The translations under genes and the position numbers were made by a program. Below the pieces are notes generated by a model that saw only the letters and a list, made by a program, of their open reading frames with translations, did no database searches and was not told where the DNA came from. A stretch of 64,000 nt of DNA from Janthinobacterium tructae. Its GTDB lineage: Bacteria; Pseudomonadota; Gammaproteobacteria; Burkholderiales; Burkholderiaceae_D. This document shows positions 53,549-63,028 of the stretch, one piece after another (within the stretch, counting starts at the first letter, position 1; each line of letters opens with the position of its first letter). Location: contig NZ_CP041185.1 of NCBI RefSeq assembly GCF_006517255.1, positions 806,001 through 870,000 on the forward strand, in the 5' to 3' direction.

Positions 53549-53832
53549 GTTCTTGTTAGTTGGGTAAAGAATGACAGGGTGGAGAGGCGTGCTGTGGCCC
53601 GGCCGGAAGTGGCAATGCGCCACCAGAGTCGACGGATGGCCGGTATTTTCGGGCTGTAACAACTGCCCAAGGACAACATTGTAAAAGATTCGGGCAAGCT
53701 CTGCAGGGCGACGGCTAAAATCTGCTGCACTGCACACACCCGTGTTTGCTCTTGTTGTTAACGATAACACGGAATGTATCCGCTGTTGGGAATCTTCCTC
53801 GTGACCTTGCTTGAGCAGGCTGGCCTTGCCGT

Positions 53833-54306
53833 CTAGATCTTTCTGGCGTGCTTCAAGTGCAGGGGCAGCCACCACCACATGCAAATGATGAGTGTGCCCA
53901 TCAGTACGCAGGCGACGATGCCGGCGATGTGGCCGAACACTTCCGACATCACCAGATTGGTGCCGAGGATGAACGCCAATGCCAGCGAAAAGGCGCCGCA
54001 CATCATGATGCGGTCGGCCACGCGCTTGAAGCGCTCGCGGTCTTGCAGGGGACGCATCACGCGGTGCTGGATGGCTGGCGCGCTGAGCAGCACCAGGCTG
54101 GTCATGGACAGGAAAAACGTCAGCAGGAAGACGATTTTTTCCGCCTGCACGATCTTCGCGAAGCCGCCGTTGAAAGGCAGGATGATGAGGAAGGCCGTCA
54201 GCATCTGCGCGCCCGGCAGCAGGATGCGCAATTCGCTGAGCAGGTCGGACAAGTCGCCTTCGTCGCCGGGCTGGCCATCTTCATCCTGGTGTTGCGCGTG
54301 TGGCAT
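53833..54306 (-). CDS. DUF6328 family membrane protein
   Basis: 157 residues from an ATG at 54306 with GAGG upstream. The acidic, His-rich N-terminus precedes the family signature LSELRILLPGAQMLTAFLII and about four helices (30-48, 58-76, 98-118, 122-145). A short cytoplasmic loop has the basic stretch HRVMRPLQDRERFKRVADR. Function unknown; alone on its transcript. Confidence 0.75.
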   Translation of the reverse strand: MPHAQHQDEDGQPGDEGDLSDLLSELRILLPGAQMLTAFLIILPFNGGFAKIVQAEKIVFLLTFFLSMTSLVLLSAPAIQHRVMRPLQDRERFKRVADRIMMCGAFSLALAFILGTNLVMSEVFGHIAGIVACVLMGTLIICMWWWLPLHLKHARKI

Positions 54307-54421
54307 GGGGCCGTCCTCGTGGTGGTGATGGCGCCAGTCTACGCACAAGCGACCAGGTCGACTGTGGGCGGGCGCACCTTCAGGAGCATTGCGTGATGTC
54401 AGCCGCTAAGCGGCCGGAATG

Positions 54422-54447
54422 AAAAAGCCCGCCGACATGGGCGGGCT
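54422..54447 (-). terminator. Rho-independent terminator of the small HhH gene
   Basis: AGCCCGCC (54426-54433) pairs with GGCGGGCT (54440-54447), and on the minus strand a run of five T residues follows. It lies 34 bases past the stop of the gene at 54481. Confidence 0.85.
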
Positions 54448-54480
54448 GTGCTGACAGGCGTGCCTGGGGCATGGCCCCGT

Positions 54481-54693
54481 CTATTCTTCCGTATCTGCCA
54501 GGGTGACGATGGCGCGCGCCCACTTCGAGTATTTCAGGTTTGCCAGGTCGCGCACGGTCTTGATATTGAACGCTTGCTTTAGCAGCTCCGCATCTTTCTC
54601 GCTCACGCCTTGCAGCGCATCGACGGGGGCATCAGCGATTTCCTTGAACGTTTTTTTCTCGTAGGCTTTGTCTACCGCTTTATTGATGTTCAT
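54481..54693 (-). CDS. Small helix-hairpin-helix-like protein
   Basis: 70 residues with AGGAG about 10 bases before the ATG. After a Lys-rich start, the sequence DAPVDALQGVSEKDAELLKQ and AFNIKTVRDLANLKY form two helices around a GVS turn, the pattern of a helix-hairpin-helix of the kind that binds DNA without sequence specificity. A proper terminator follows, supporting a real gene. The partner and role are unknown. Confidence 0.75.
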   Translation of the reverse strand: MNINKAVDKAYEKKTFKEIADAPVDALQGVSEKDAELLKQAFNIKTVRDLANLKYSKWARAIVTLADTEE

Positions 54694-54953
54694 GTATTGA
54701 TACTCCTCAGTAAGTAGGAAAATTAATTTTACACGTTTCTGCGAACCGTCAATTTACGCTTGCAAGTTGTGCTGAACTAAATATGATGGAGGTGGGCGGC
54801 TCGGCATTGAGCCTGTCTGTGCATTCATCTTGAAATTGCAATTATAGCACTGTTATTATTCATAGTATAATGATTTCCATGGCGGAGAATAGGCTGCGCC
54901 ATGCCAGACGCCGCAGTCACGCGGCATGAATCGACAGCGTTCAGGAGAATACG
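54694..54953. promoter_or_regulatory. Divergent promoter region with a -10 box
   Basis: The gap between divergent genes is AT-rich around 54835-54875. TATAAT at 54866-54871 is a plausible -10 for yidB; no matching -35 at normal spacing is clear. AGGAG at about 54943-54947 is the yidB ribosome site. Confidence 0.4.
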
Positions 54954-55373
54954 ATGAGTTTGCTAGATCAACTTGCAGGACAGGCGATGAGCGCTTTGGG
55001 CAACAAGGGCGCGGATGGGGAAGCGCCATCGGGGCTGATGGCCAGCGTGATGGACCTGGTCAACCAGCATGGCGGCTTGCCGGGCCTGCTGCAGAAATTC
55101 CAGGAAAGCGGCCTGGGCGACCAGGTGGCCAGCTGGATCGGCACCGGCGCCAATGCGCCCGTCTCCGGCGAACAGATCAAGGATGCGCTGGGTGCCGACA
55201 CGATCACCGAGATCGCTGAAAAAGCGGGCGTTGCACCGGACGCGGCCTCGGGCGGCCTGGCAGACTTGCTGCCCCAGCTGATCGACAAGCTGACGCCGAA
55301 CGGTCAGGTACCGGAAGGCAATGACCTCGTCAGCCAGGGCTTGAATATGCTCAAGGGCAAGATCTTCGGTTGA
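54954..55373 (+). CDS. yidB: YidB family (DUF937) protein
   Basis: 139 residues, starting 6 bases after AGGAG. The sequence MSLLDQLAGQAMSALG and the repeated amphipathic helices (VMDLVNQHGGLPGLLQKFQE, SGEQIKDALGADTITEIAEK, GLADLLPQLIDKLTPNG) fit YidB/DUF937. There is no signal peptide. The biochemical role is unknown. A terminator follows. Confidence 0.88.
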   Translation: MSLLDQLAGQAMSALGNKGADGEAPSGLMASVMDLVNQHGGLPGLLQKFQESGLGDQVASWIGTGANAPVSGEQIKDALGADTITEIAEKAGVAPDAASGGLADLLPQLIDKLTPNGQVPEGNDLVSQGLNMLKGKIFG

Positions 55374-55394
55374 TATTCATTGCAGCAGAACGCT

Positions 55395-55423
55395 AAAACC
55401 TTGCAGCGATGCGAGGTTTTTTT
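55395..55423 (+). terminator. Terminator after yidB
   Basis: A 10-bp stem (AAAACCTTGC with GCGAGGTTTT, one G-T pair), 6-base loop AGCGAT, and seven T residues. It lies between convergent genes. Confidence 0.85.
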
Positions 55424-55427
55424 GTTT

Positions 55428-56525
55428 TCAGGCGGCGGCCATCATGCCGAAACGCTGAGGTTCGCTGGTCAGCCTCGCCGTACTGCCCTCCACCAGATAG
55501 GAACAATAGCGGCGCCGTTCGGCGTTGCCGCCGCGCCGTTCCATTAATTCTCCCAGCATGGCGACGGCGTCGGTGGCCATCTTTTGCACGGGCTGGCGCA
55601 GTGTGGTGATGTCGTAGCTGAGCCAGCCCGACGCTTCCAGCGCGTCGAAGCCGGCCACGGACATTTGCAGCGGCACCTGGATGCCCATCTGGTGGCGCGC
55701 CGTGTCCAGGCAGCCGATGGCCATGATGTCGTTGCCGCAAATGACGGCGTCCGGCACGCGGCCCAGGCGGTCGATGACCTTGCGCAAGCCCCGTCCGCCG
55801 CTGGCGTAATCGTAGTTGCCGCTGACGACGATGGGGGCGGGCAAGCCCAGCGTGAACAGCCTGTCCAGCACGCCGGCCTTGCGTTCCTGCGCCACGGCCG
55901 AGTCGCCGGGGCCGTCGATGACGGCGAACTGGCGGTGACCTGCCTCGGCCAGGCGCGACACGAGCAGGCGCGCGGCTTCCCCCTGATCGCACAGCACGGC
56001 ATGCACGGCGTGCTCGCGGGGGCTGCGGTTGAACAGCACCAGCGGCACATCGCGCCGGCCAAACTCAAGCATTTGCTCGTCCGACAGGCCGGTGGCCACG
56101 ACGGCGCCATCGACCTGGTATTGCCACACATCGCTCAAGACTTTGCCGATATCGGCTTCGCGTTCCAGGGTAAACAATAATAAACGCTTGCCCTGGCGGG
56201 CGATTTGCTGGCTCAGGTCGGACAGCACTTGCGGATAGTACAGGTTGGCCAGGTTGGAAATGATGACGGCCACCAGGTTCGAGCGCCGCGTGATCAGGCT
56301 GCGCGCGGCCGCGTTGGGGATGTAGTCGAGACTGAGGGCCGCCTGCATGACCTTGGCCTGGGTGGCGGGCGAGATGCTGGCGCCCGGCTTGAAGCAGCGC
56401 GACACGGCCGATTGCGACACGCCGGCCAGCAGGGCCACGTCATACGAGGTCACGCGCCGTCCGGCGCCGGGTACGGGGCGGGCGGTGGTGCCGGGTGTCC
56501 AGGCTACAGTATTCTTTTTTCGCAT
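55428..56525 (-). CDS. LacI-family transcriptional regulator
   Basis: 365 residues from the ATG at 56525; the frame upstream to 56690 lacks homology. The HTH begins near residue 25 (VTSYDVALLAGVSQSAVSRC), followed by the hinge helix (YIPNAAARSLITRRS) and a periplasmic-binding-like effector domain (VAVIISNLANLYYPQVLSDL, DAVICGNDIMAIGCLD). No sugar or transport operon is adjacent, so the inducer is unknown. It converges with yidB. Confidence 0.87.
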   Translation of the reverse strand: MRKKNTVAWTPGTTARPVPGAGRRVTSYDVALLAGVSQSAVSRCFKPGASISPATQAKVMQAALSLDYIPNAAARSLITRRSNLVAVIISNLANLYYPQVLSDLSQQIARQGKRLLLFTLEREADIGKVLSDVWQYQVDGAVVATGLSDEQMLEFGRRDVPLVLFNRSPREHAVHAVLCDQGEAARLLVSRLAEAGHRQFAVIDGPGDSAVAQERKAGVLDRLFTLGLPAPIVVSGNYDYASGGRGLRKVIDRLGRVPDAVICGNDIMAIGCLDTARHQMGIQVPLQMSVAGFDALEASGWLSYDITTLRQPVQKMATDAVAMLGELMERRGGNAERRRYCSYLVEGSTARLTSEPQRFGMMAAA

Positions 56526-56692
56526 ATTGGTCTGGCAAGCAATCTGTCTCAAAGTATTCCTGCAGGCCCGGCCGCTTGTGGCGGCTTGGGCGGAAAAAAT
56601 GAGCATAGCGAAAATATTTCCATGTGGCAAGACTGTTTTCTTGTCCATGTTGCAAATAATTTGATTGAATGGCAAGTGGTATGCTTGCACCT

Positions 56693-58777
56693 TCAGTCGG
56701 GGCTGTCGCAGGGGCCGCTGCCATAGGGACTGGTGCGTCCTGGCGGGTCCACGCGGCGCGCGCTGAAATCGCTGGCCAGCGTGGGTAATGGAAAATCCGT
56801 CGTGGCGCTCGCTTCCGTGCCGCTGACCGTGCCGCGCACCGTCAGGGCGACGTGCACCCAGGAACCATGGTTGCGCGGATAACTGAGGGTGACGGTGGCC
56901 ATGCCCAGCGCGTCGCTTAGGCCGCTGGCGCTGACGGTCAGGGGGATGCCCGGATCGAGCACGCCATTGCCGTTGCGGTCGTAGGCGGCGTCAAAAATGC
57001 CGTTTCGCAAGACATCTTCATTGGCGCAGCTGTAGCGGGGCAGGGCCAGGCGCCAGACGCCAGTGTCGGGGAACTCGGGCTTGTCCGCCTCCCACACATA
57101 ATATCCCTTGGCATAGCGGCTGGGCCAGGCGGCAGCCGTGATGGCGACGCCGGACACGGCGTTGCCTGCGCTGTCGGAAACGAACACGGTAAAGTCCTTT
57201 TGCAGCACGCTGGTCGAGTATTCGCGCAGCAGGCTGCCCGTGCCCAGCTTGATCGACAACGCTTGCCGCGCCACCGTCAGGCGCACGAGGGCCGTGGCCG
57301 CCGCTTGCGCTGCGCCCTCGATGCGGGCCTGGATCAGCACGCCGTCGCGCCCGCTGTCGGCCGGCCCCGCCACATACACGGCGCGCGCCAGGCCGTCGCT
57401 GCCCGTCAGCACCCGGCCCGCCTGCCGCAAGTAGCCACCGCTGGGGTCGCTCAAGATGGTAAACACGACGGGCGCATTCTTGACCAGGTTGTTCGCTGCG
57501 CCATCGCGCACCACGGCGCTGATTGTGCTGATACTTGTGCTGATACTGCTGCTGGCGTTGTCGGCCGAGGCCGCCGAAGTGCTCGTATTCGCGCGCAGCA
57601 CGGCCGGCTCCGCCTGCACGGCCAGCTTGCTGGTGCCGCTCAGGGGCGCGACGAATTCCAGCCGTGTCTGCGCCGAGGGCCCGCCCGCCACGGCCGCCGT
57701 GATGCTGGCCACGCCCGCGTTGGCCGACTGTACATAGCTGCGCGGCAAGTTGCCATTGTTAAAGATCAAGCTGGCAGGCAAGGCCTGGCTGCAGGCGCTG
57801 TCCGCAAACAGGTTGCCGCGCGAAGTCGACAGGCTGGCGCTGCCCGTTTGCGCCACGCCCGCCTTGTCGTAGCGCACGTCGATGGCCTGGCAGGCCAGGA
57901 TCGCCACTTCCGGCAGCACGTCCGCGCCGCTGGCGTCCTGGCCCACGGCCGGACTCAGGCGCAGTTCGCTGCCGGCCACGGCATATGCTTGCGCGGCGGC
58001 GGCGCCCAGCGCGCTGACGGAGACGGCATCCTTGCCCAGGCTGCCTGCCGTCAGGCGCAGCACCAGCTGGCCCTGCGCATTGCTGAGCGCTGCGCCGCCA
58101 TCCTTGACGCGCACGCCATTGCCGGCGCCCGTGCTGTAGGCAATGGCGGCGCCGGCCACGGGCCGCTTTGCCGAGTCGCGCACGGTGACGGTGAGGTCGG
58201 CGCCCTGGCCCAGCATCAAGGCTGCCGGTCCCAGCAATTCCACGCTGCTGCCCGTGACCGCCACCGTGCCCTTGCCGCTGCGCGCGCCCACATTGGCCGT
58301 CACGGTGATGCTGCGGTTGCTGTTCGCGCCTCCCGTGCCCAGCAGGGCCCGCGCCTGGCCGTTCTTGTCCGTCACGGCATCGACGCTGCCGAGGATGCCG
58401 GAATCGGCTGCAAAGGAAATCTTTGCGTTCGGCAAGGCCAGGTTGGCGCCATCCTTGACGAGGGCCGTGACGGCCACTTCGCTGCCGGCCAGGCCCGCCG
58501 AGGCCAGTTCCGTGCTGGAAAACACCAGGTTGACGGCGCTGGCCAGGCTGGCAGGCTCGGGCGGCGTGACGGGCGGAATCACGGGTGGCGTCACGGGCGG
58601 GGTGACAGGCGGCACAATGGGCGGTGGCGGGCTGCCGCCGCAGCCCGCCGTGCTGTGCAGAGAGCAGCCGCCGGACACCTGCGTCTCGGTACCGCCCCCG
58701 CCGCCGCAGCCGGCCAGGGAAACGAGGAGGGCAGTCAGCAATGCAGCGGGCAGGCGGTGCAGGGGGGCATGGGGCAC
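56693..58777 (-). CDS. Ig-like (invasin-type) repeat lipoprotein
   Basis: 694 residues from a GTG at 58777 with GGAG about 8 bases upstream; this start gives an ideal lipoprotein signal ending in LVSLAGC at about residue 24. An ATG at 58813 or GTG at 58837 would add a long polar leader. Next come a Gly run, a Cys-rich stretch and a proline-repeat linker (PPVTPPVTPPVIPPVTPP). The body consists of several Big_1/invasin-like Ig domains (VAVTALVKDGANLALPNAKI, LTVTVRDSAKRPVAGAAIAY). It should be anchored by lipid and extend from the membrane, probably in adhesion or envelope structure. Confidence 0.8.
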   Translation of the reverse strand: MPHAPLHRLPAALLTALLVSLAGCGGGGGTETQVSGGCSLHSTAGCGGSPPPPIVPPVTPPVTPPVIPPVTPPEPASLASAVNLVFSSTELASAGLAGSEVAVTALVKDGANLALPNAKISFAADSGILGSVDAVTDKNGQARALLGTGGANSNRSITVTANVGARSGKGTVAVTGSSVELLGPAALMLGQGADLTVTVRDSAKRPVAGAAIAYSTGAGNGVRVKDGGAALSNAQGQLVLRLTAGSLGKDAVSVSALGAAAAQAYAVAGSELRLSPAVGQDASGADVLPEVAILACQAIDVRYDKAGVAQTGSASLSTSRGNLFADSACSQALPASLIFNNGNLPRSYVQSANAGVASITAAVAGGPSAQTRLEFVAPLSGTSKLAVQAEPAVLRANTSTSAASADNASSSISTSISTISAVVRDGAANNLVKNAPVVFTILSDPSGGYLRQAGRVLTGSDGLARAVYVAGPADSGRDGVLIQARIEGAAQAAATALVRLTVARQALSIKLGTGSLLREYSTSVLQKDFTVFVSDSAGNAVSGVAITAAAWPSRYAKGYYVWEADKPEFPDTGVWRLALPRYSCANEDVLRNGIFDAAYDRNGNGVLDPGIPLTVSASGLSDALGMATVTLSYPRNHGSWVHVALTVRGTVSGTEASATTDFPLPTLASDFSARRVDPPGRTSPYGSGPCDSPD

Positions 58778-58954
58778 GATGGGTCTCCGGGAGCTGGCCG
58801 AGTTGCTCGGCATCAATCCCAAGAGTAGCTTGTGCACGCCGTCGCTACTTGATGCAAAGCAAGCTTGTTGTCTTGGCCGTGCCGGAAGTATTTTTCTGGT
58901 GCAATGGCGTGCATTCTGATAAGATAACGCCCCTTTATTCAGGGAAGGGTCGAC

Positions 58955-60205
58955 ATGGCCAATGCTTGCGGCGTCGATTTCGGCACGTCAAATTCCACGG
59001 TAGGCTGGGCACGTCCCGGGCAGAGCACCATGCTCGGCCTGGAAGATGGCAAGACGACCTTACCGTCCGTTGTCTTCTTCAATGCGGAAGACGAGGAAGT
59101 CAGTTTTGGCCGCGCGGCGCTGGCCGGTTATCTGGCCGGTTACGAGGGGCGTTTGATGCGCTCGCTGAAAAGCTTGCTGGGCACCAGTCTCATCGATGGC
59201 CAGACGGAAGTGGGCGGCCGCGCGCTGCCATTCCGCATGTTGCTGGCGCAATTCATCGGCGAAGTGAAACGCCGCGCCGAGCAATCGGCAGGCCGCGAAT
59301 TCTCGTCCGCCGTGTTTGGTCGTCCCGTTTTCTTTATCGACGACAATGCGCAAGCCGACCAGCTGGCGCAAGACACGCTGGCCGACGTGGCCCGTTCCGT
59401 CGGTTTCAAGGATGTCGCCTTCCAGTTCGAGCCGATTGCCGCCGCCTTCGACTACGAGTCGCAGATCGACCGCGAAGAGCTGGTGCTGATCGCCGACATC
59501 GGCGGCGGTACTTCCGACTTTTCGCTGGTGCGCCTGTCGCCCGCGCGGGCCAAAAAAACCGAGCGGCGCGACGACATCCTCGCCACGGGCGGCGTGCACA
59601 TCGGCGGCACGGACTTCGATAAATACCTGAGCCTGTCTTCCGTCATGCCTTTGCTCGGCTATGGCAGCCGGCTGCATAACAATAGCGAAGTGCCGTCCAG
59701 CTATTATTTCAACCTGGCGACCTGGCACACGATCAACCTGGCCTACACCAAGAAGATCTGGGTACAGCTGGCCGACGTGTGCCGCGATGCGCGTGAGCAA
59801 GACAAAATGGGGCGCTTGCAAAAGCTGATCGACGAGCGCGCCGGCCACTGGCTGGCCATGAAAGTCGAAGAGGGCAAGATTGCCCTGTCCGACGCGGCCG
59901 AAGTGCAGCTGGAGCTGGAGCGTTTGTCTCCTGCGCAGAGCCTGTTGCTGAAACGCACGCAATTCGACGACGCCATCGGCCATTTGTGCGGTTCCGTGGA
60001 AGAAACCGTGCTGCGGCTGCTGCGCGACGCGGGCGTGGCGCCGGAAGCCGTCGACACCGTGTTCTTCACGGGCGGATCGAGCGGCGTGCGCTTGCTGCGC
60101 GAAAAGATCGCCGCCCTGGTGCCGGCCGCGCGCAAGGTCGAAGGCGACCTGTTCGGCAGTATCGGTGCGGGATTGGCGCTGGACGCGGTGCGCAAGTTCG
60201 GCTAA
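58955..60205 (+). CDS. yegD: Hsp70-like protein, YegD type
   Basis: 416 residues with AAGGG upstream. It keeps the actin-fold ATPase motifs: phosphate-1 CGVDFGTSNSTVGWA, phosphate-2 LIADIGGGTSDFSLVRL, and the adenosine motif FTGGSSGVRLLREKI. The substrate-binding domain of DnaK is missing, as in YegD, so it is probably a nucleotide-dependent chaperone-like or regulatory protein. The next gene begins 38 bases later on the same strand. Confidence 0.88.
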   Translation: MANACGVDFGTSNSTVGWARPGQSTMLGLEDGKTTLPSVVFFNAEDEEVSFGRAALAGYLAGYEGRLMRSLKSLLGTSLIDGQTEVGGRALPFRMLLAQFIGEVKRRAEQSAGREFSSAVFGRPVFFIDDNAQADQLAQDTLADVARSVGFKDVAFQFEPIAAAFDYESQIDREELVLIADIGGGTSDFSLVRLSPARAKKTERRDDILATGGVHIGGTDFDKYLSLSSVMPLLGYGSRLHNNSEVPSSYYFNLATWHTINLAYTKKIWVQLADVCRDAREQDKMGRLQKLIDERAGHWLAMKVEEGKIALSDAAEVQLELERLSPAQSLLLKRTQFDDAIGHLCGSVEETVLRLLRDAGVAPEAVDTVFFTGGSSGVRLLREKIAALVPAARKVEGDLFGSIGAGLALDAVRKFG

Positions 60206-60243
60206 GCTGGCCCACCGCAGCATCGCAGAAAGAGCCTGACTTC

Positions 60244-60873
60244 ATGAATGTGTTTGACAAACCGATCGTCATGATCGACTTCGAGACGACCGGACTGTCA
60301 CCCGACATGGGCGACCGCATCACGGAAGTGGCGGCCTTGCGCATCGAGGGCGGGCGGATCACGGACCGCTATGTGACCCTGATCAACTGCAATGCGCGCA
60401 TCCCCTCGTTCATCACGGGCTTGACGGGCATCACGCAGGCGATGGTGGACAAGGCGCCGCCCGTGGCCGAGGTGGTGCCGCAGTTACTCGATTTCATCGG
60501 CAGCGATGCCTTGTCGGCGCACAATGCCAGCTTCGATGAAAAATTCCTGCGCGCGGAAAGCGCCAGGCTGAACCTGACACCCGCGCACCAGTCGCTCGTG
60601 TGTTCCTTGAAACTGTCGCGCCGCGTGTTTCCCGGCATGGCCAGTTACAAGCTGGGCTTGCTGTCGAGCCAGCTGGGCATCGCCTTCAAGAGCGCCGCCC
60701 ACAGGGCCGAGTCCGATGCGGAAGTGGCGGCGCAAGTGCTGATCCATATCGGCCGCCATTTGCGCAGCAGCTACGGCATCGCCGATGTCGACGCCGACCT
60801 GCTGGTGTCGCTGAACAAGCTGGCGGCCGCGAAAGTGCCGCAATTCCTGCAAAAGCATCCATCACGCCGCTGA
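60244..60873 (+). CDS. DnaQ-like 3'-5' exonuclease
   Basis: 209 residues from the ATG at 60244 with AAAGAG upstream. The three exonuclease motifs are present: Exo I in MIDFETTGLSP, Exo II in SAHNASFDEKFL, and Exo III in HRAESDAEVAAQV, giving the DEDDh set. It resembles the stand-alone epsilon/PolC-type exonucleases and trims DNA or RNA 3' ends. It lacks the C-terminal part that ties DnaQ to polymerase III. A longer reading from 59986 overlaps the Hsp70 gene and is not real. Confidence 0.88.
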   Translation: MNVFDKPIVMIDFETTGLSPDMGDRITEVAALRIEGGRITDRYVTLINCNARIPSFITGLTGITQAMVDKAPPVAEVVPQLLDFIGSDALSAHNASFDEKFLRAESARLNLTPAHQSLVCSLKLSRRVFPGMASYKLGLLSSQLGIAFKSAAHRAESDAEVAAQVLIHIGRHLRSSYGIADVDADLLVSLNKLAAAKVPQFLQKHPSRR

Positions 60874-61051
60874 TCTTCGCATCGCCTCTAAGCGGGCTCA
60901 TCAAAACGATATAATTTTGTTATTTCGTTTGAGCCTGCTCAAGTCCTTCCCCTGCATCGAATTTAAAATTTAGGCAACACACACGATTTCGCCGCCCTGG
61001 GCCGCCGTTTTGCGCGTGCTGCCGGCAAGCGCAATGTGGATGGGGGCGCAC

Positions 61052-62449
61052 ATGGACAAGCACCATACTGCCAGAGACAGCCACCAGGCGTATATCTGGT
61101 TCCGCACGGCTGCCGAACAGGGCAATGCCTATGCCCAGTTCAACCTGGGCTTGATGTACAAGAAGGGTGAAGGCGTGGCGCAGGACGATGCGCGCGCCTT
61201 TGTCTGGCTGCGCCTGGCAGCGCTGCAAGGGCTGGCGTTCGCGCAGAACCACCTGGGCGCCCTGTATTACCACGGCCGCGGCGTGGCGCAGAGCGACGCA
61301 GACGCCGTGCTGTGGTTTCGCCGCGCCGCCGCCCAGGGCGATGCCTCGGCCCAGCAAAACCTGGGGCAGATGTACCGCAAGGGACGGGGCGTGCTGCAGA
61401 GCGACGAGCTGGCCCTGGCGTGGTTTTACCGCGCCTCCGAGCAGGGCGTGGCCAGTGCGCAATCGATGCTGGGTGTAGCGTATGCCCAGGGGCTGGGCGC
61501 GAAAAAGAACGATGCGCTGGCCCTGGCCTGGTTCCGCAAGGCAGCCTTGCAGGGCGATGCGCAGGCGCAGCTGAACCTGGGACTCGTCTACAAGCGGGGG
61601 CAGGGCGTGGCGCAAAGCGATGCGCAGGCGCTGGCCTGGTTCCGCCAGGCCGCCGCCCAGGGCTTGGCGGTGGCGCAGCGGCAACTCGGCGTGGCGTATG
61701 CGGAAGGCCTGGGCGTGGCGCCCGACCAGTTGCGCGCCTATGCCTGGCTGCAGCGGGCGGCCGAGCAGGACGATGCCGACGCCCAGTTTAACCTGGGCCT
61801 GATGCTGGCGCGCGGCCAGGGCGTGGACAAGGACGAGGCGCGCGCCGTGGTCTGGTACCGGCGTGCCGCCCTGCAGGGCCATTGCATGGCGCAATACAAT
61901 CTGGGCGGCATGTGTGCGGGGGGGCGCGGCATCGCCCGCGACTTGCATCAGGCGCTGGACTGGTATGCCAGGGCGGCGGCCCAGGGCGCGTCGAATGCGC
62001 AGTTCAACCTGGGCGTGATGTATGCCAATGGCCAGGGCGTGGAACGCGACGATGTCTGCGCCGTGCGCTGGTACCGTACGGCCGCCGAGCAGGGCGATGC
62101 CAGCGCGCAAAACAATTTGGGCGTCATGTATGCCAACGGCCATGGCGTGCCGCAAGACCACGGCCTGGCCGTGCAATGGTATGCGCGTGCGGCCGGCCAG
62201 GGCCATGCGCTGGCCCAGTACAACCTGGGCGGCATGTATAACAGCGGGCGCGGCGTGGAGAAAGATGTGCTGTGCGGCTACATGTGGCTGGCGCTGGCGG
62301 CCGAGGGCGGCGATGGCGGGGCGGCCAGGGCCAGGGAAGCGGCGGCCGCCAGGCTGGAGCCGGCACAGTTGCAAGAGGCGCAGCAGCGCATGCGGCAATG
62401 GTATCAGGGGCATCAGGGGCGTTCCCCGCCGCTGCCGCCGCCAGACTGA
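61052..62449 (+). CDS. Sel1-repeat protein
   Basis: 465 residues from the ATG at 61052; other starts at 61034 and 61040 are possible and none has a good ribosome site. It contains eleven 36-residue Sel1 repeats in tandem, each with a NLGxMYxxGxGV core (for example FNLGLMYKKGEGV, FNLGVMYANGQGV). The repeats form a helical solenoid for protein-protein contacts. The last 50 residues (AAEGGDGGAARAREAAAARL) cap the array. There is no signal peptide with this start, so the partner and location are unknown. Confidence 0.87.
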   Translation: MDKHHTARDSHQAYIWFRTAAEQGNAYAQFNLGLMYKKGEGVAQDDARAFVWLRLAALQGLAFAQNHLGALYYHGRGVAQSDADAVLWFRRAAAQGDASAQQNLGQMYRKGRGVLQSDELALAWFYRASEQGVASAQSMLGVAYAQGLGAKKNDALALAWFRKAALQGDAQAQLNLGLVYKRGQGVAQSDAQALAWFRQAAAQGLAVAQRQLGVAYAEGLGVAPDQLRAYAWLQRAAEQDDADAQFNLGLMLARGQGVDKDEARAVVWYRRAALQGHCMAQYNLGGMCAGGRGIARDLHQALDWYARAAAQGASNAQFNLGVMYANGQGVERDDVCAVRWYRTAAEQGDASAQNNLGVMYANGHGVPQDHGLAVQWYARAAGQGHALAQYNLGGMYNSGRGVEKDVLCGYMWLALAAEGGDGGAARAREAAAARLEPAQLQEAQQRMRQWYQGHQGRSPPLPPPD

Positions 62450-62551
62450 AGCGCCGGCAGCGTGCGCGCACGGACGCGCACTGCATGCGATAATTGCCGA
62501 AGAGCATGTCGCGAAGGCGGCGCGGGTTTCAGGCACAGTGAAAGGTGAAGC

Positions 62552-63028
62552 ATGGTAAGGCAGGCAAGTGAAGATGCATCCGAGCAAAAAGTCATCGACG
62601 ACATCGCCACGCATGGCTGGCATGGTGTGCATATCAGTGCTGATGAAGTCGGTCCCGGCTATGCCTTCACGATAGGCGCTTGCCACAGCTTTGGCCAGCC
62701 TGAATTTCTCATCATGGGTTTGCCGCGCGCCATGGCCCAGCAGATACTCGACGTGGCGCTGGACGCCGCGCGCAGCGGCGCCATCACGGATTTCACGGCC
62801 ACCACGGACGCCTTGCTGGAAGGCCATCAGTGCGCCTTCGTGCGTGTGCCCGTCGAGCAATACCGCAACTATGTCGGCTATGCGCGCTGGTATTACCAGG
62901 GCGATGATTTTATGCTGTACCAGATCGTCTGGCCGTCGCGCGATGGCCATTTCCCGTGGCAGGCGCAAGCCAGTGCGCAGTACGTGGAGAGCCAGCCCCT
63001 GCTGGGTCCGGCGCCGCTGGCGGCATGA
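62552..63028 (+). CDS. DUF4262 family protein
   Basis: 158 residues with AAAGGTG before the ATG. The family pattern is visible: DDIATHGWHGVHISADEVGP then GYAFTIGACHSFGQPEFLIM and a WPSRDGHFPWQ close. Cytoplasmic, function unknown; some relatives occur near toxin-immunity genes. Its stop overlaps the next gene (ATGA), so they form a unit. Confidence 0.82.
   Translation: MVRQASEDASEQKVIDDIATHGWHGVHISADEVGPGYAFTIGACHSFGQPEFLIMGLPRAMAQQILDVALDAARSGAITDFTATTDALLEGHQCAFVRVPVEQYRNYVGYARWYYQGDDFMLYQIVWPSRDGHFPWQAQASAQYVESQPLLGPAPLAA

Noticed and set aside
52199..53659. 486-residue plus-strand reading opposite the MFS gene
   Set aside because: Its product is a His/Gln/Ala-rich shadow of the transporter, which shows 12 helices and MFS motifs on the other strand.
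57200..58828. 542-residue plus-strand reading opposite the Ig-like lipoprotein gene
   Set aside because: No domain and shadow composition; the minus-strand protein has a lipobox and Ig domains.
61052..62400. Tandem 108-bp DNA repeat as a possible CRISPR or satellite array
   Set aside because: The periodicity is that of the coding Sel1 repeats; there are no conserved short repeats with unique spacers.
60920..62968. 682-residue minus-strand reading opposite the Sel1 gene
   Set aside because: It is longer than the real gene but is only the antisense image of regular Sel1 repeats, which explains its own apparent periodicity.
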